DNA of 64,000 nt. Origin: Bradyrhizobium sp. B124. Its GTDB lineage: Bacteria > Pseudomonadota > Alphaproteobacteria > Rhizobiales > Xanthobacteraceae. Both the position numbers and the translations under genes were made by a program. This document shows, in pieces, positions 7,950 through 16,040 of this stretch. The notes beneath the pieces are model-generated. The model saw only the letters and a program-made list of their open reading frames with translations, was not told the origin of the DNA and searched no databases. How positions within the stretch are numbered: position 1 is the first letter of the stretch; each line of letters begins with the position of its first letter. The stretch is from positions 3,286,001 to 3,350,000 of the forward strand of contig NZ_CP152413.1 of assembly GCF_038967635.1 (NCBI RefSeq). The letters run 5' to 3'.

Positions 7950-9137
7950 ATGTTCCTGTCGAATACAAGTTCATCTCACAACCAACCGCTCGACCCGGCG
8001 GATGCCGCCACGCTGGCGCGTGAAGAAGCGAGCGAAGTCGAGCGCTTTCTCGCCTTCCGACCGAACCACGCGGAAACGCCGCTGCGATCGCTGCCGGCGC
8101 TCGCCCGCGAATTCGAGGTCAAGTCCATCCATATCAAGGACGAATCGCATCGGCTCGGCCTCGGCAGCTTCAAGGCACTGGGCGGATCCTACGCCGTCGT
8201 CAGGCTACTGCTGGAGCATGCGAGCAGCAAGCTGGGCCGCGCGGTGGATATCAGCGAGATCGGGACGCCTGCGATACGCGAGATCGCGCGCAGCCTGACG
8301 GTCGGCTGCGCCACCGATGGAAATCATGGGCGATCGGTCGCGGCCGGCGCGCAGATGGTCGGAGCCAAGGCGGTCATCTTCGTACATTCCGGCGTCACGG
8401 ATGAACGCGTGCAGGCAATTGCCCACTTCGGCGCGGAAATCGTGCGGGTGCCCGGCACTTACGACGACTCCGTCGCTGTCGCCGACAAGGTCTGCCAGGA
8501 CAATCATTGGATCGTCGTCTCGGATACGTCCTGGCCCGGCTATGAGCGCATCCCCGGACTGGTCATGCAGGGCTATACGGCGATGCTGAACGAGATCCTC
8601 CGGCAGCAGCCGGAGACGCCCACCCATGTCTTCATCCAGGCCGGCGTCGGCGGCCTCGCGGCCGCGGTCGCCGGTTACTTTGATGTCGTCTTTGGCAAGA
8701 GCCGGCCGACATTCGTGGTCGTCGAACCCGAACGGGCTGCGTGCCTCTATCAAAGCGCCATTGCGGGCGCGCCGATCAAGATCGCCCATGGTGAGCCGAC
8801 GATCATGGCGATGCTGGAATGCTACGAGCCATCTCTCGTCGCCTGGCGTATCCTGTCGCGGAAGGCGGACGCGTTCATGATGGTCGGCGAAGAAGGGGCC
8901 GCGGCAGCGATGCGCCGGCTCGCACACCCGACAGGCGACGATCCGGCCATTGTGGCCGGTGAAAGCGGTGCTGCCGGATTGGCCGGCCTTTGGCGCGCCG
9001 CCAAGAGCAGCGCCGCGCGTGAATCGCTGGGCTTGAACCAGGCATCGCGCGTCCTGCTGATCAACACCGAGGGTGCGACCGACCAGAAGCGCTACACGGA
9101 AATCGTGGGCGCTTCGCCGGCCAGCATCCTCGCCTAG
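7950..9137 (+). CDS. dpaL: 2,3-diaminopropionate ammonia-lyase (DpaL/YgeX family)
   Basis: 395 residues from ATG 7950, which is preceded by GAAGG at 7936-7940. The PLP lysine is Lys75 in the motif GLGSFKALGGSYA, and the glycine loop TDGNHGRSVAAGA follows. These features and the C-terminal GAAGLAGLW segment match diaminopropionate ammonia-lyase, which converts 2,3-diaminopropionate to pyruvate and two ammonia. In Escherichia coli the homologue YgeX stands next to an M20 deacylase and molybdenum enzymes in a purine/urate catabolic region, and the same families occur together here. The gene faces away from pxpA across a shared promoter region. A threonine/serine-type ammonia-lyase is the less likely alternative. 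Confidence 0.88.
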   Translation: MFLSNTSSSHNQPLDPADAATLAREEASEVERFLAFRPNHAETPLRSLPALAREFEVKSIHIKDESHRLGLGSFKALGGSYAVVRLLLEHASSKLGRAVDISEIGTPAIREIARSLTVGCATDGNHGRSVAAGAQMVGAKAVIFVHSGVTDERVQAIAHFGAEIVRVPGTYDDSVAVADKVCQDNHWIVVSDTSWPGYERIPGLVMQGYTAMLNEILRQQPETPTHVFIQAGVGGLAAAVAGYFDVVFGKSRPTFVVVEPERAACLYQSAIAGAPIKIAHGEPTIMAMLECYEPSLVAWRILSRKADAFMMVGEEGAAAAMRRLAHPTGDDPAIVAGESGAAGLAGLWRAAKSSAARESLGLNQASRVLLINTEGATDQKRYTEIVGASPASILA

Positions 9138-9238
9138 AGCATTTTCGGTTCTGATTACATCAGAACCGAAGCTCTAGATTCTTGTTTTGAGGCGTTTTCT
9201 TTACGCGAACCGGTGGCCACTTCGCTCGAAAACGCTCT
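9136..9238. repeat. Composite dispersed repeat, copy 1 (hairpin plus 45-bp conserved box)
   Basis: The first part is a hairpin with TTCGGTTCTGAT (9144-9155) pairing with ATCAGAACCGAA (9159-9170) around a TAC loop, extended by AGAGC/GCTCT flanks. The second part is a 45-bp box at 9192-9236 containing ACGCGAACCGGT and ending CTCGAAAACGCT. By eye, the box matches 42 of 45 positions with 58169-58213. It lies between convergent dpaL and gntR. Confidence 0.8.
9144..9170. terminator. Hairpin between convergent dpaL and gntR
   Basis: Perfect 12-bp stem with a 3-nt loop, beginning 7 bp after the dpaL stop. It has no long U-tract, so termination activity is inferred from its position. It is also part of the dispersed repeat. 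Confidence 0.5.
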
Positions 9239-9276
9239 GGCGCGGATCAGGAGCGGGCCTTGCGCCCGCTCCTTCG

Positions 9277-10053
9277 TCAGGCCTTCGTGCGCTTCTTCGA
9301 TTTTTCGAGAAGATCGGAACGGAGCGCGAAGCAACTGCGATGATAATGGATGTTGGCGACGTAGACGGCGATGTCGTTGCTGTCGACCAGCACCAGGCGA
9401 CAATCGGCGGTTGGTTCGCCGAGGCCGATCTTGAGCAGTTCGGCCGTTTCGGGATCGGCCACGCCGATCGTCACGACCTGATGAGCATGGGCGAGCGTGA
9501 TGTCGTCCATCTCCATGATTTTCGTCAGCGCGGCCGTGTGGGTGAAGCGCTTGCGGTCCTTGAGGTAGAGGTTGCGCGCCAGATGGAGGTTGACGACCGA
9601 AAACGGCTCGTCCTCGTTGTATTGCACGCTTCTGAGAAACGCGTAGCTGGCGGCGGGCCGGCCTTCATGCGCGGCGAGCCGGGGCGGATCCGCATTCTCC
9701 TCGACATAGACGCGCTTGAGGACGTTGTTCCTGACGGAATCGACCATCGACTCGAAATCATTGGCCAGGTTCAGCCAGTGACGATTCTTGGGTCTTCCGG
9801 ACACGAACGTCCCGCGTCCCTGCTGGGCGTCGAGGAGCCCCTCGTTCCGCAACATCTCGATCGCCTGCCGGATCGTAACGCGCGCGACGCCGAATTCGGT
9901 TTCGAGCTCCTCGATGGTCGAGATCTTGTCGCCCTCTTGCCATCGCCCGGACTCGACCCGTTGGCGCATGACCGATGCAACCTGCACGTAGAGGGGGACC
10001 CGGCTGCGCTCGTAATTTGGGACTACCTTATTCATGATAGTAAGATAGTCCAT
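9277..10053 (-). CDS. GntR family (HutC subfamily) transcriptional regulator
   Basis: 258 residues. An N-terminal winged helix-turn-helix (roughly residues 18-85: PLYVQVASVMRQRVESGRW, EFGVARVTIRQAIEMLRNEG, QGRGTFV) is followed by a UTRA-type ligand-binding domain. It follows coxSG by 35 bp on the same strand, so it may be co-transcribed with the Mo-hydroxylase genes. The start is uncertain: ATG 10053 and ATG 10035 are both possible and neither has a clear ribosome-binding site. A dyad (10021-10050) covers this start region, suggesting autoregulation. It is the obvious candidate to bind the related sites upstream of pxpA, dpaL, coxL and the CoA-transferase. HutC-type regulators typically sense a pathway intermediate. 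Confidence 0.9.
   Translation of the reverse strand: MDYLTIMNKVVPNYERSRVPLYVQVASVMRQRVESGRWQEGDKISTIEELETEFGVARVTIRQAIEMLRNEGLLDAQQGRGTFVSGRPKNRHWLNLANDFESMVDSVRNNVLKRVYVEENADPPRLAAHEGRPAASYAFLRSVQYNEDEPFSVVNLHLARNLYLKDRKRFTHTAALTKIMEMDDITLAHAHQVVTIGVADPETAELLKIGLGEPTADCRLVLVDSNDIAVYVANIHYHRSCFALRSDLLEKSKKRTKA
10021..10050. promoter_or_regulatory. Dyad operator at the gntR start (site 2)
   Basis: Inverted repeat with 10-bp arms GACTACCTTA (10021-10030) and TAAGATAGTC (10041-10050), differing at one paired position. The interior contains TTCATGATAG, matching the shared core. It overlaps the gntR start codons, consistent with autorepression. Confidence 0.6.
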
Positions 10054-10088
10054 TTCATCGCCAAAGGCGAGTTTTTATCGCCGAACAA

Positions 10089-11309
10089 CTAGGATCGTCG
10101 CAAGAGCCATCGCAGCGCTCGTCTCACATAATCCAACGCCATCGATCGCATGAGCGCGCCGGCGTCGAATTCCCTGACCATGGCCGGCTCGCCCTCGCCT
10201 CCACCCGATCGATGGGAGAGCCGCGTCTCGAGGTTCTGGACAAAGACAGCGATGATTCGTCCGGCCACATCCTGGATCAGGCCGGAGCGGCTGAACTGCG
10301 CCAGGGCCCCGGTCAAGGTGAAGCCGATGCTGAGATCGACCTTGGTTTGATTCTCCACGTCACCCGGCTTGACGGCATAGCCGATCAGGCCGCGGGTTGA
10401 CGAGTTGCTGCGCTTGTCCTTGCCTGCGCCGACAATCGTGCCCGTGCGGCGCGCATCATCGCGCGTCACATCGGCGATGCCTTGAAATTCGGCAGAGATC
10501 GGCCCGACCTTGATCTTGATCTGGCCGTCGACGTGACCGTCGACCGGCTCTCCGGCCAACGATGCGCCCGGCAGGCAGGCCGCGACCGCGCCGATGTCGG
10601 AGAAGAAATTCCAGACGTCATCGATCGGATGCCCGACGGTGAAGCTCTGCGTGAACGTCGTTTGCGGCTTCCAGCTCGTATCCCTGAGCGAGGCCGCCGC
10701 CGCTGCCGGAGCTTCCGCCTTTTTCACAGCTGGTGCGGCGGTTGTCTTGGGCCGAGCCGCAGCGGAGGTCACCGCGGTCGCATTGCCCGAACCCGAGGGT
10801 CCAAGACGCGTCCGGTTTCCGTTTGGAATCGCCGCGATCCCTCGCCCCCTGCGGTCTGCGATCACACCCTGGATGGCGCGCACGATGCCGACATAGCCGG
10901 TGCAGCGACAGAGGTTTCCGCTCATGGCCACGCGAATATCGCGCTCGCTGGGGTCCTGCATGCGCAGCACGACATCGCGCGCCGACACAACCATCCCCGG
11001 CGTGCAATAGCCGCATTGCAGGCCGTGCTCCCTCGTGAAGGCCGCACGCAGCTCGCGCGTGATCTCGTCGTCGTCGAGCCCCTCGATCGTCGTGACGTCG
11101 GCCTGCTGGCAAGCCAACGCGAAGGTGATGCAGGAGCGCGTGGGCACACCATCGACAAGCAGTGTGCATGCACCGCAGACGCCGTGCTCGCAGCCCAGAT
11201 GGGTGCCGGTCAGATTGAGCTTCTCGCGGAGAAAGTCTGCAAGATGCGTTCGCGGCTGGATCTCCGCGCTGACGGCGCTCCCGTTGACGTTGAGGTTGCA
11301 GGTGCTCAT
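10089..11309 (-). CDS. Mo-hydroxylase [2Fe-2S] subunit fused to a CoxG (SRPBCC) domain
   Basis: 406 residues. Residues 1-150 form a CoxS-type small subunit with a plant-ferredoxin cluster (Cys40, 45, 48, 60) and a second cluster (Cys99, 102, 134, 136), which pass electrons from the molybdenum centre to FAD. A low-complexity Ala/Lys/Pro linker (about 150-215) leads to a CoxG-like SRPBCC domain (about 218-365; VWNFFSDIGAVAACLPGA, DARRTGTIVGAGKDKRS). Stand-alone CoxG anchors CO dehydrogenase to the membrane in carboxidotrophs. Here the fusion would tether the hydroxylase through its FeS subunit (inference). Its start overlaps the coxM stop by 4 bp. Confidence 0.93.
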   Translation of the reverse strand: MSTCNLNVNGSAVSAEIQPRTHLADFLREKLNLTGTHLGCEHGVCGACTLLVDGVPTRSCITFALACQQADVTTIEGLDDDEITRELRAAFTREHGLQCGYCTPGMVVSARDVVLRMQDPSERDIRVAMSGNLCRCTGYVGIVRAIQGVIADRRGRGIAAIPNGNRTRLGPSGSGNATAVTSAAARPKTTAAPAVKKAEAPAAAAASLRDTSWKPQTTFTQSFTVGHPIDDVWNFFSDIGAVAACLPGASLAGEPVDGHVDGQIKIKVGPISAEFQGIADVTRDDARRTGTIVGAGKDKRSNSSTRGLIGYAVKPGDVENQTKVDLSIGFTLTGALAQFSRSGLIQDVAGRIIAVFVQNLETRLSHRSGGGEGEPAMVREFDAGALMRSMALDYVRRALRWLLRRS

Positions 11310-12145
11310 TGCGGCCGTGCCTGCTCGATCGCGCGGCGCAGCGCGGCGACATGGGTTTGCTTGTCCAGGGGATCGACCATCCCTGCCTTCTCCAGAATCT
11401 CGTCGACGGCCCGGCCGTCGAAACTGTCGTTCAGCCGCGGAGCGCGGCCGTCGCCGATCACATTGCTTGCCTTGGCAATGACGATCGGACGGCTCTCCGT
11501 CGCGCCGATCACCGCGCGGCTGATGCCGCGATCGGGGTCGGTCATGAAGGCGCCGATCGCATGGGCAAATTCGCCCGTCTTGCGGCAGCTCTTGTAATAG
11601 CCCCAGCGCGCCGATTTGCTCAGTCGCGGCACCACGACGCGAACGAGAACTTCACCAGGGCGCAGGTCGGCTTCGAGAGCGCCGACCATGTAGTCCTCAA
11701 CGGCCACGGTCCGCTCTCCGGCCCGGCCGCGCAGCACGACTTTGGCCCCAACCGCGGCGAGGATCGAGTGCCAGTCGGCGGACGGATCGGCATGCGTCAA
11801 GCTTCCGCCGATGGTGCCGCGATTGCGCACCGCGCGGTATGCGATGCCGTTGGCGACCGTCGGCAGCGCACCGCGGGTGACGTCGGTGACACGGAGGTCC
11901 TCGATATCGGCATGCGTGACGCACGCCCCGATCGAGATTTCGTCCGCGCCGTCACTGAAACAACGGAGCTCTTCGATCCCGGTGAGGTCGACGATCAGAT
12001 CGGGCTGCACGAGCCTGAGATTCAACATCGGCCCGAGCGACTGGCTCCCGGCCATCATCTTGACGGTTCTGCTGTCGTCCGCGATGAGCCTGATCACCGC
12101 GTCGACCGCATCGGGGCGCGCATAGTCGAAATTGACAGGTTTCAC
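11306..12145 (-). CDS. Mo-hydroxylase FAD-binding subunit (CoxM type)
   Basis: 279 residues starting MKPVNFDYARP. The motifs MAGSQSLGPMLNLRL and NRGTIGGSLTHADPSAD are the two FAD-contact loops of the CoxM/xanthine dehydrogenase medium subunit. No extra 4Fe-4S cysteines are present, unlike the PaoB-type protein at 51-52 kb. It overlaps both neighbours by 4 bp, so the L-M-S subunits should be made in equal amounts. Confidence 0.94.
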   Translation of the reverse strand: MKPVNFDYARPDAVDAVIRLIADDSRTVKMMAGSQSLGPMLNLRLVQPDLIVDLTGIEELRCFSDGADEISIGACVTHADIEDLRVTDVTRGALPTVANGIAYRAVRNRGTIGGSLTHADPSADWHSILAAVGAKVVLRGRAGERTVAVEDYMVGALEADLRPGEVLVRVVVPRLSKSARWGYYKSCRKTGEFAHAIGAFMTDPDRGISRAVIGATESRPIVIAKASNVIGDGRAPRLNDSFDGRAVDEILEKAGMVDPLDKQTHVAALRRAIEQARPQ

Positions 12146-14577
12146 GCCGGCAACCCTTCTGCCAGTTCGGGCGCCCTCTCCTTGCGGCGCTCGGCTGCGG
12201 CCCGAATGGCCTCGAGGACACGCCGTGGCGTCATTGGTGTGTGCAAGACCTGGGCCCCAAGAGGCCGCAATGCGTCATTGACCGCGTTGCCGATTGCCCC
12301 GGGAGGCGCAATGGCACCGCCCTCGCCGATGCCTTTGACACCGAACTCCGTATAGGGCGCCAACGTCTCCATGTGGCCGAGCTTGGGCGCCGGCACCTCG
12401 GTCGGGCCCGGCAACAGATAGTCGGCAAAGGTCGATGCGAGCGGCTGCCCCGACGTGTCAAAGTTCATCTCTTCATACATTGCGGTGCCGATGCCTTGCG
12501 CCAGCCCGCCATAGATTTGCCCATCGACGACCATGGGGTTGATCAGCTGGCCGCCGTCTTCGACGACCACGTAGTCGATCAGCTCGATATCGCCCAACTC
12601 CGGATCGACGGCGACCACCGCGATATGGGTCGCGTAGCTGAACGTCCCGGAATCGCGCGCCGGCTTGTAGCCGATGGTGACCTCCAGGCCCCTCGGATCG
12701 ACCGTTGCCGGCAGATCCTGCGGCCGGCGATACCAGGTGTGCGCGATTTCATCGATCTTCACGCTGTTCGACGGACCGACGACCGCGCCGTTCTCGAGTT
12801 TGACATTCTCGACTTCGGTCTGCAGCAGATGCGCGCCAATCCCCTTGATGAGCTTGGCGAGTTCACGCGAGGCCGTCGCAACGGCGCCGCCGGACATCAC
12901 CGCGCAGCGCGATCCCCAGCTGCCTGTCGAGTACGGCGTGTACTCGGTGTCGCCGTGAACCAGCTTGATGCGCGCGATGTCGATCCCAAGGATCTCGTGC
13001 GCGACCTGCGGAAGCGTGGTCTCCATGCTCTGACCATGCGAATGCGCGCCGATGCGAAGCTCGAGGCCGCCGTCGGGGGTCATGCGGGCGGTCGCCTGTT
13101 CGTGTCCCGGAACCATCGGGATGCCCCAGCCTGCGTAGACCGACGTGCCGTGCGCACCCTGCTCGCAATAGACTGACAGCCCGACCCCGATCAGCCGGCC
13201 GTCCGGCTCGCCCTTCTTCTGGCGCGCGCGGAGGCCCGCCAAATCGATCTTTGCCAGAGCCTGTCGCAGCGATTCCGGATAATCTCCGCTGTCGAAATGC
13301 TTCTTGGTGATGTTGTCGAACGGCATCTGCTCCGGCCGCACCAAATTCTTGAGCCGCACCTCGTACGGCTCAAGACCGCATTCGTGTGCGATCGCGTCCA
13401 TCATCAGCTCGATCGCGTAGCAAACGCCGGTGCGGGCAACGCCGCGGTAAGGCAGGATCGGACATTTGTTGGTGGACACCGACCAGGTGCGGCAGCGATA
13501 GGACGGGAAATCGTATGGCCCGGGCAAAATGCTGGCGATCTGCGCAGCCTCCAGACAGGCAGAAAACGGATACGACGAATAGGCGCCGGAATCGACCGAG
13601 GCCTCGCACTCGACACCGCGCAGTTTCCCATCGCGATCGGCGTAGACGGTGATGTTATAATGATGCTCGCGGCAATTCGCGCCCGCCGTCAAATGCTCGC
13701 GACGATCTTCGATCCAACGCACGGGATAGCCGCAGCGCATGGCGAGCCAACCCAGACAAACATCCTCCGTCAGCACGATACCCTTGTAGCCGAAGCCGCC
13801 GCCGACATCGGGCGAGACGATGCGGATCTTCAGCTGCTCGAGATTGAGGCATTCCGATAGACCGTTGCGCACGATGTGCGGTTGCTGATTGCCGGTGTAG
13901 AGGACGAGCTGATCCATCCGCTTGTGCCAGACGGCAACCGTCCCGCGGCCTTCCATCGGCGCCATGCTCTGCCGCGCGGTCGATATCTCGCGCGTGATCT
14001 TGATCGGAGCGTCGTAGGCCGCTTCCATGTTGATGTCGACAAACGTCTCGAGGAAGACATTGTCGCCCCACTCTTCGTGCACCAGGGCCGAGTCCGGACG
14101 CCGCGCCAGCAGCATGTCATGCACGGCCGGCAATTCCTCGAAATCAACTTCGACCGCAGCTGCAATGTCCTCGGCTTCCGCGCGGCTATCGGCGACGCAC
14201 ATCGCGATCAATTCGCCGACCTGACGGACCTTCTCGAACGCGAGGATCGGCTGATCGGAAGGCTTGAAGCCCGGCAGTCCGGACACAGCGCGAATGGGAC
14301 GCGTATCGGCCGCGATATCCGACGCAATGAACACGCTGCTGCGGAGGTGCGGCGGGATACGGATATCCTTGATCCGCGCATGGGCAAGTGGACTACGGAC
14401 GAACGCAACGTCGCGCATGCCGGGCAAGCGAATATCGCCGACATATTCGCCTCGTCCACGGAGAAAGCGATCATCTTCCTTTCGGGAAACGGAAGCTCCA
14501 ACGCCCTGCTTTGCCACTCCGTCTCCCCTTTTGTCGTCGGTGTCCTGAGCGATCGACGGCTCGAACATCAAATTCAT
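12142..14577 (-). CDS. Xanthine dehydrogenase family molybdopterin-binding large subunit (CoxL-like)
   Basis: 811 residues. It is the catalytic subunit of a three-part Mo-hydroxylase that inserts oxygen from water into a C-H bond, often of an N-heterocycle or aldehyde. Glycine-rich pterin contacts are visible (DVGGGFGYKG near residue 257; GSWGSR; KGIGEGGAIAPP near the C-terminus, where the catalytic Glu of the GEGG motif sits). The loop that is AYxCSFR in true CO dehydrogenase is PYRGVART here (376-383) and has no cysteine, so CO oxidation is unlikely. First gene of the operon, after a terminator and an operator-bearing start region. The substrate is unknown; pathway context suggests a nitrogen heterocycle. 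Confidence 0.93.
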   Translation of the reverse strand: MNLMFEPSIAQDTDDKRGDGVAKQGVGASVSRKEDDRFLRGRGEYVGDIRLPGMRDVAFVRSPLAHARIKDIRIPPHLRSSVFIASDIAADTRPIRAVSGLPGFKPSDQPILAFEKVRQVGELIAMCVADSRAEAEDIAAAVEVDFEELPAVHDMLLARRPDSALVHEEWGDNVFLETFVDINMEAAYDAPIKITREISTARQSMAPMEGRGTVAVWHKRMDQLVLYTGNQQPHIVRNGLSECLNLEQLKIRIVSPDVGGGFGYKGIVLTEDVCLGWLAMRCGYPVRWIEDRREHLTAGANCREHHYNITVYADRDGKLRGVECEASVDSGAYSSYPFSACLEAAQIASILPGPYDFPSYRCRTWSVSTNKCPILPYRGVARTGVCYAIELMMDAIAHECGLEPYEVRLKNLVRPEQMPFDNITKKHFDSGDYPESLRQALAKIDLAGLRARQKKGEPDGRLIGVGLSVYCEQGAHGTSVYAGWGIPMVPGHEQATARMTPDGGLELRIGAHSHGQSMETTLPQVAHEILGIDIARIKLVHGDTEYTPYSTGSWGSRCAVMSGGAVATASRELAKLIKGIGAHLLQTEVENVKLENGAVVGPSNSVKIDEIAHTWYRRPQDLPATVDPRGLEVTIGYKPARDSGTFSYATHIAVVAVDPELGDIELIDYVVVEDGGQLINPMVVDGQIYGGLAQGIGTAMYEEMNFDTSGQPLASTFADYLLPGPTEVPAPKLGHMETLAPYTEFGVKGIGEGGAIAPPGAIGNAVNDALRPLGAQVLHTPMTPRRVLEAIRAAAERRKERAPELAEGLPA

Positions 14578-14578
14578 T

Positions 14579-14597
14579 CTATTATCGCAAAGATAGC
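14579..14597. promoter_or_regulatory. Dyad at the coxL start (site 3)
   Basis: CTAT (14579-14582) and ATAG (14593-14596) flank a 10-bp centre immediately upstream of the coxL ATG. The minus strand reads GATAATAG, one mismatch from the ATGATAG core. A weak promoter (TCGACG, 17 bp, TATCTT) can be drawn so that the site lies just downstream of -10. This is the weakest member of the operator set. Confidence 0.4.
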
Positions 14598-14673
14598 ATC
14601 ACTAGGATTGAGCGTCGAGTCTCGAGAACCCTCCCGCGTGCGACAATAGCGAGTTCGCACCACCGACGCCGCC

Positions 14674-14703
14674 AAAAAAGGAGGGGCCCAAACCTTGGGC
14701 CCC
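14674..14703 (-). terminator. Rho-independent terminator after the M20 deacylase gene
   Basis: In the minus-strand transcript GGGGCCCA pairs with TGGGCCCC across a 5-nt loop (14683-14703), followed by CC and a run of six U (14674-14679). It separates the CoA-transferase/LLM/M20 transcript from the Mo-hydroxylase operon. Confidence 0.85.
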
Positions 14704-14726
14704 TTCCCGATCGATCCGGCCCTTGA

Positions 14727-16004
14727 TTACCTGGCTGGGGCGGAATTGCACCAGTCGTAGATGCTGAGCGCCATGACCTTGATGGCCGTCAGGTAATCAT
14801 CGATCGACACATACTCGTCGTTCGCATGCATGACCGCCGTCGAACCGGGTCCGAAGATCACGGTCGGCGTATTCGCGTACTTGTTCAAGAACCGCGTGTC
14901 CGCCGCACCCTGGCGCCCCGAGATCGTGGGCTTCTTGCCAGTCACTTCGGTATAGACATCGCAGACGGTCTGCACGATCGGATGCTGGACCGGAATCTCC
15001 GAGGCCTCGGCGTCGTAGCCGACGAACTTCACCACGGGAGGATGGTCCTTCATCCAGGGATCCTGAGCCGCAACCTCGGCAATCTTCTTGACGAGGCTCT
15101 GCTTGACGCCCTCGTGGTCCTCGCTCGGAACCGTGCCGATCGATCCCTTCAGAACGGCGCTGGCCGGGAAGGCGCTCGGATAATTGCCGGCCTGGAAGCT
15201 GCCGATGATGCAGGGCAAGGAGTCGATGGCGCTCGGGTAGAGCGCGTGCTTGACGTTCGCAACGCGCTCGTCTTCCAGCTCCTGCACGGCTTTCACGATC
15301 TTGTTGCCGAGCTCGATGGCGCTGATGCCAAGGTAGCGCTGCTGGATACCGGCGGGTTTGCCTTCGATGTCGATCTGGAACCAGATACGCCCGATGCAAG
15401 CCGGCTGCACGAACAGGTCACTGGTCTCGCCGGAAATACCGGCATCCGCCTTGTATCCGCGGATGACAGTGTCGAGCGTGCCGTGTCCGCTGACTTCCTC
15501 GTCGATGACGATGTTGATCATGACATCGCCCTTCGGAGTGAGCCCAAGCTCCTTCAGGTACTGGACCGCGAGCACGTGGCTGGCAACGCCGCTCTTCATG
15601 TCGCACGAACCGCGGCCATAGATGCGCCCGTTCTTGATCGAAGCCGACCACGGATTGTCGCTCCATCCCTCGCCGTTGCCGACGGGGATCACGTCGGTGT
15701 GACCGTTGAGAAGCAGCGAGCGGCCGCCGCCGGTGCCTTTCAGGGTGGCAACGATATTGGGGCGATTCTCATAGCCGCGATCGACCGGGCGATAGCCGGG
15801 ATGCTTCTTCAGCTCGTCCCAATTGGTCTCCCACATGTCGACCTCGAGACCGACCTCGGTCAGGTAGCCGTGCATGTGCTTCTGGATCGCGGCTTCGTCG
15901 CCGGTCACGCTCGGGATCGCGACCATATCCTGGAGGAACTTGATCGCGTGATCCTTCGAAGCGTCGACCTTGTCGAGGATCTTCTTGCGTACGGGGTCTG
16001 TCAT
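14727..16004 (-). CDS. M20 metallo-deacylase (ArgE/DapE/YgeY-like)
   Basis: 425 residues. The zinc site is visible: GHTDVIP (His102, Asp104), GRGSCDMKSG (Asp135) and the catalytic pair DEE (Glu169-Glu170). Family members hydrolyse N-acyl or N-carbamoyl amino acids in the cytoplasm. The product could be 2,3-diaminopropionate for the DpaL lyase encoded nearby, as proposed for the E. coli ygeX-ygeY neighbourhood (inference). It follows the LLM gene by 36 bp and is the last gene before a clear terminator. Confidence 0.9.
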   Translation of the reverse strand: MTDPVRKKILDKVDASKDHAIKFLQDMVAIPSVTGDEAAIQKHMHGYLTEVGLEVDMWETNWDELKKHPGYRPVDRGYENRPNIVATLKGTGGGRSLLLNGHTDVIPVGNGEGWSDNPWSASIKNGRIYGRGSCDMKSGVASHVLAVQYLKELGLTPKGDVMINIVIDEEVSGHGTLDTVIRGYKADAGISGETSDLFVQPACIGRIWFQIDIEGKPAGIQQRYLGISAIELGNKIVKAVQELEDERVANVKHALYPSAIDSLPCIIGSFQAGNYPSAFPASAVLKGSIGTVPSEDHEGVKQSLVKKIAEVAAQDPWMKDHPPVVKFVGYDAEASEIPVQHPIVQTVCDVYTEVTGKKPTISGRQGAADTRFLNKYANTPTVIFGPGSTAVMHANDEYVSIDDYLTAIKVMALSIYDWCNSAPAR

Positions 16005-16040
16005 CTGCTTGTCGCCTGTGTTGAGCGTTTTCCGGTTTCG

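Noticed and set aside
10089..14577. Form I CO dehydrogenase (coxLMS) interpretation
   Set aside because: The large subunit lacks the AYxCSFR loop and its cysteine, and no coxDEF maturation genes are present.
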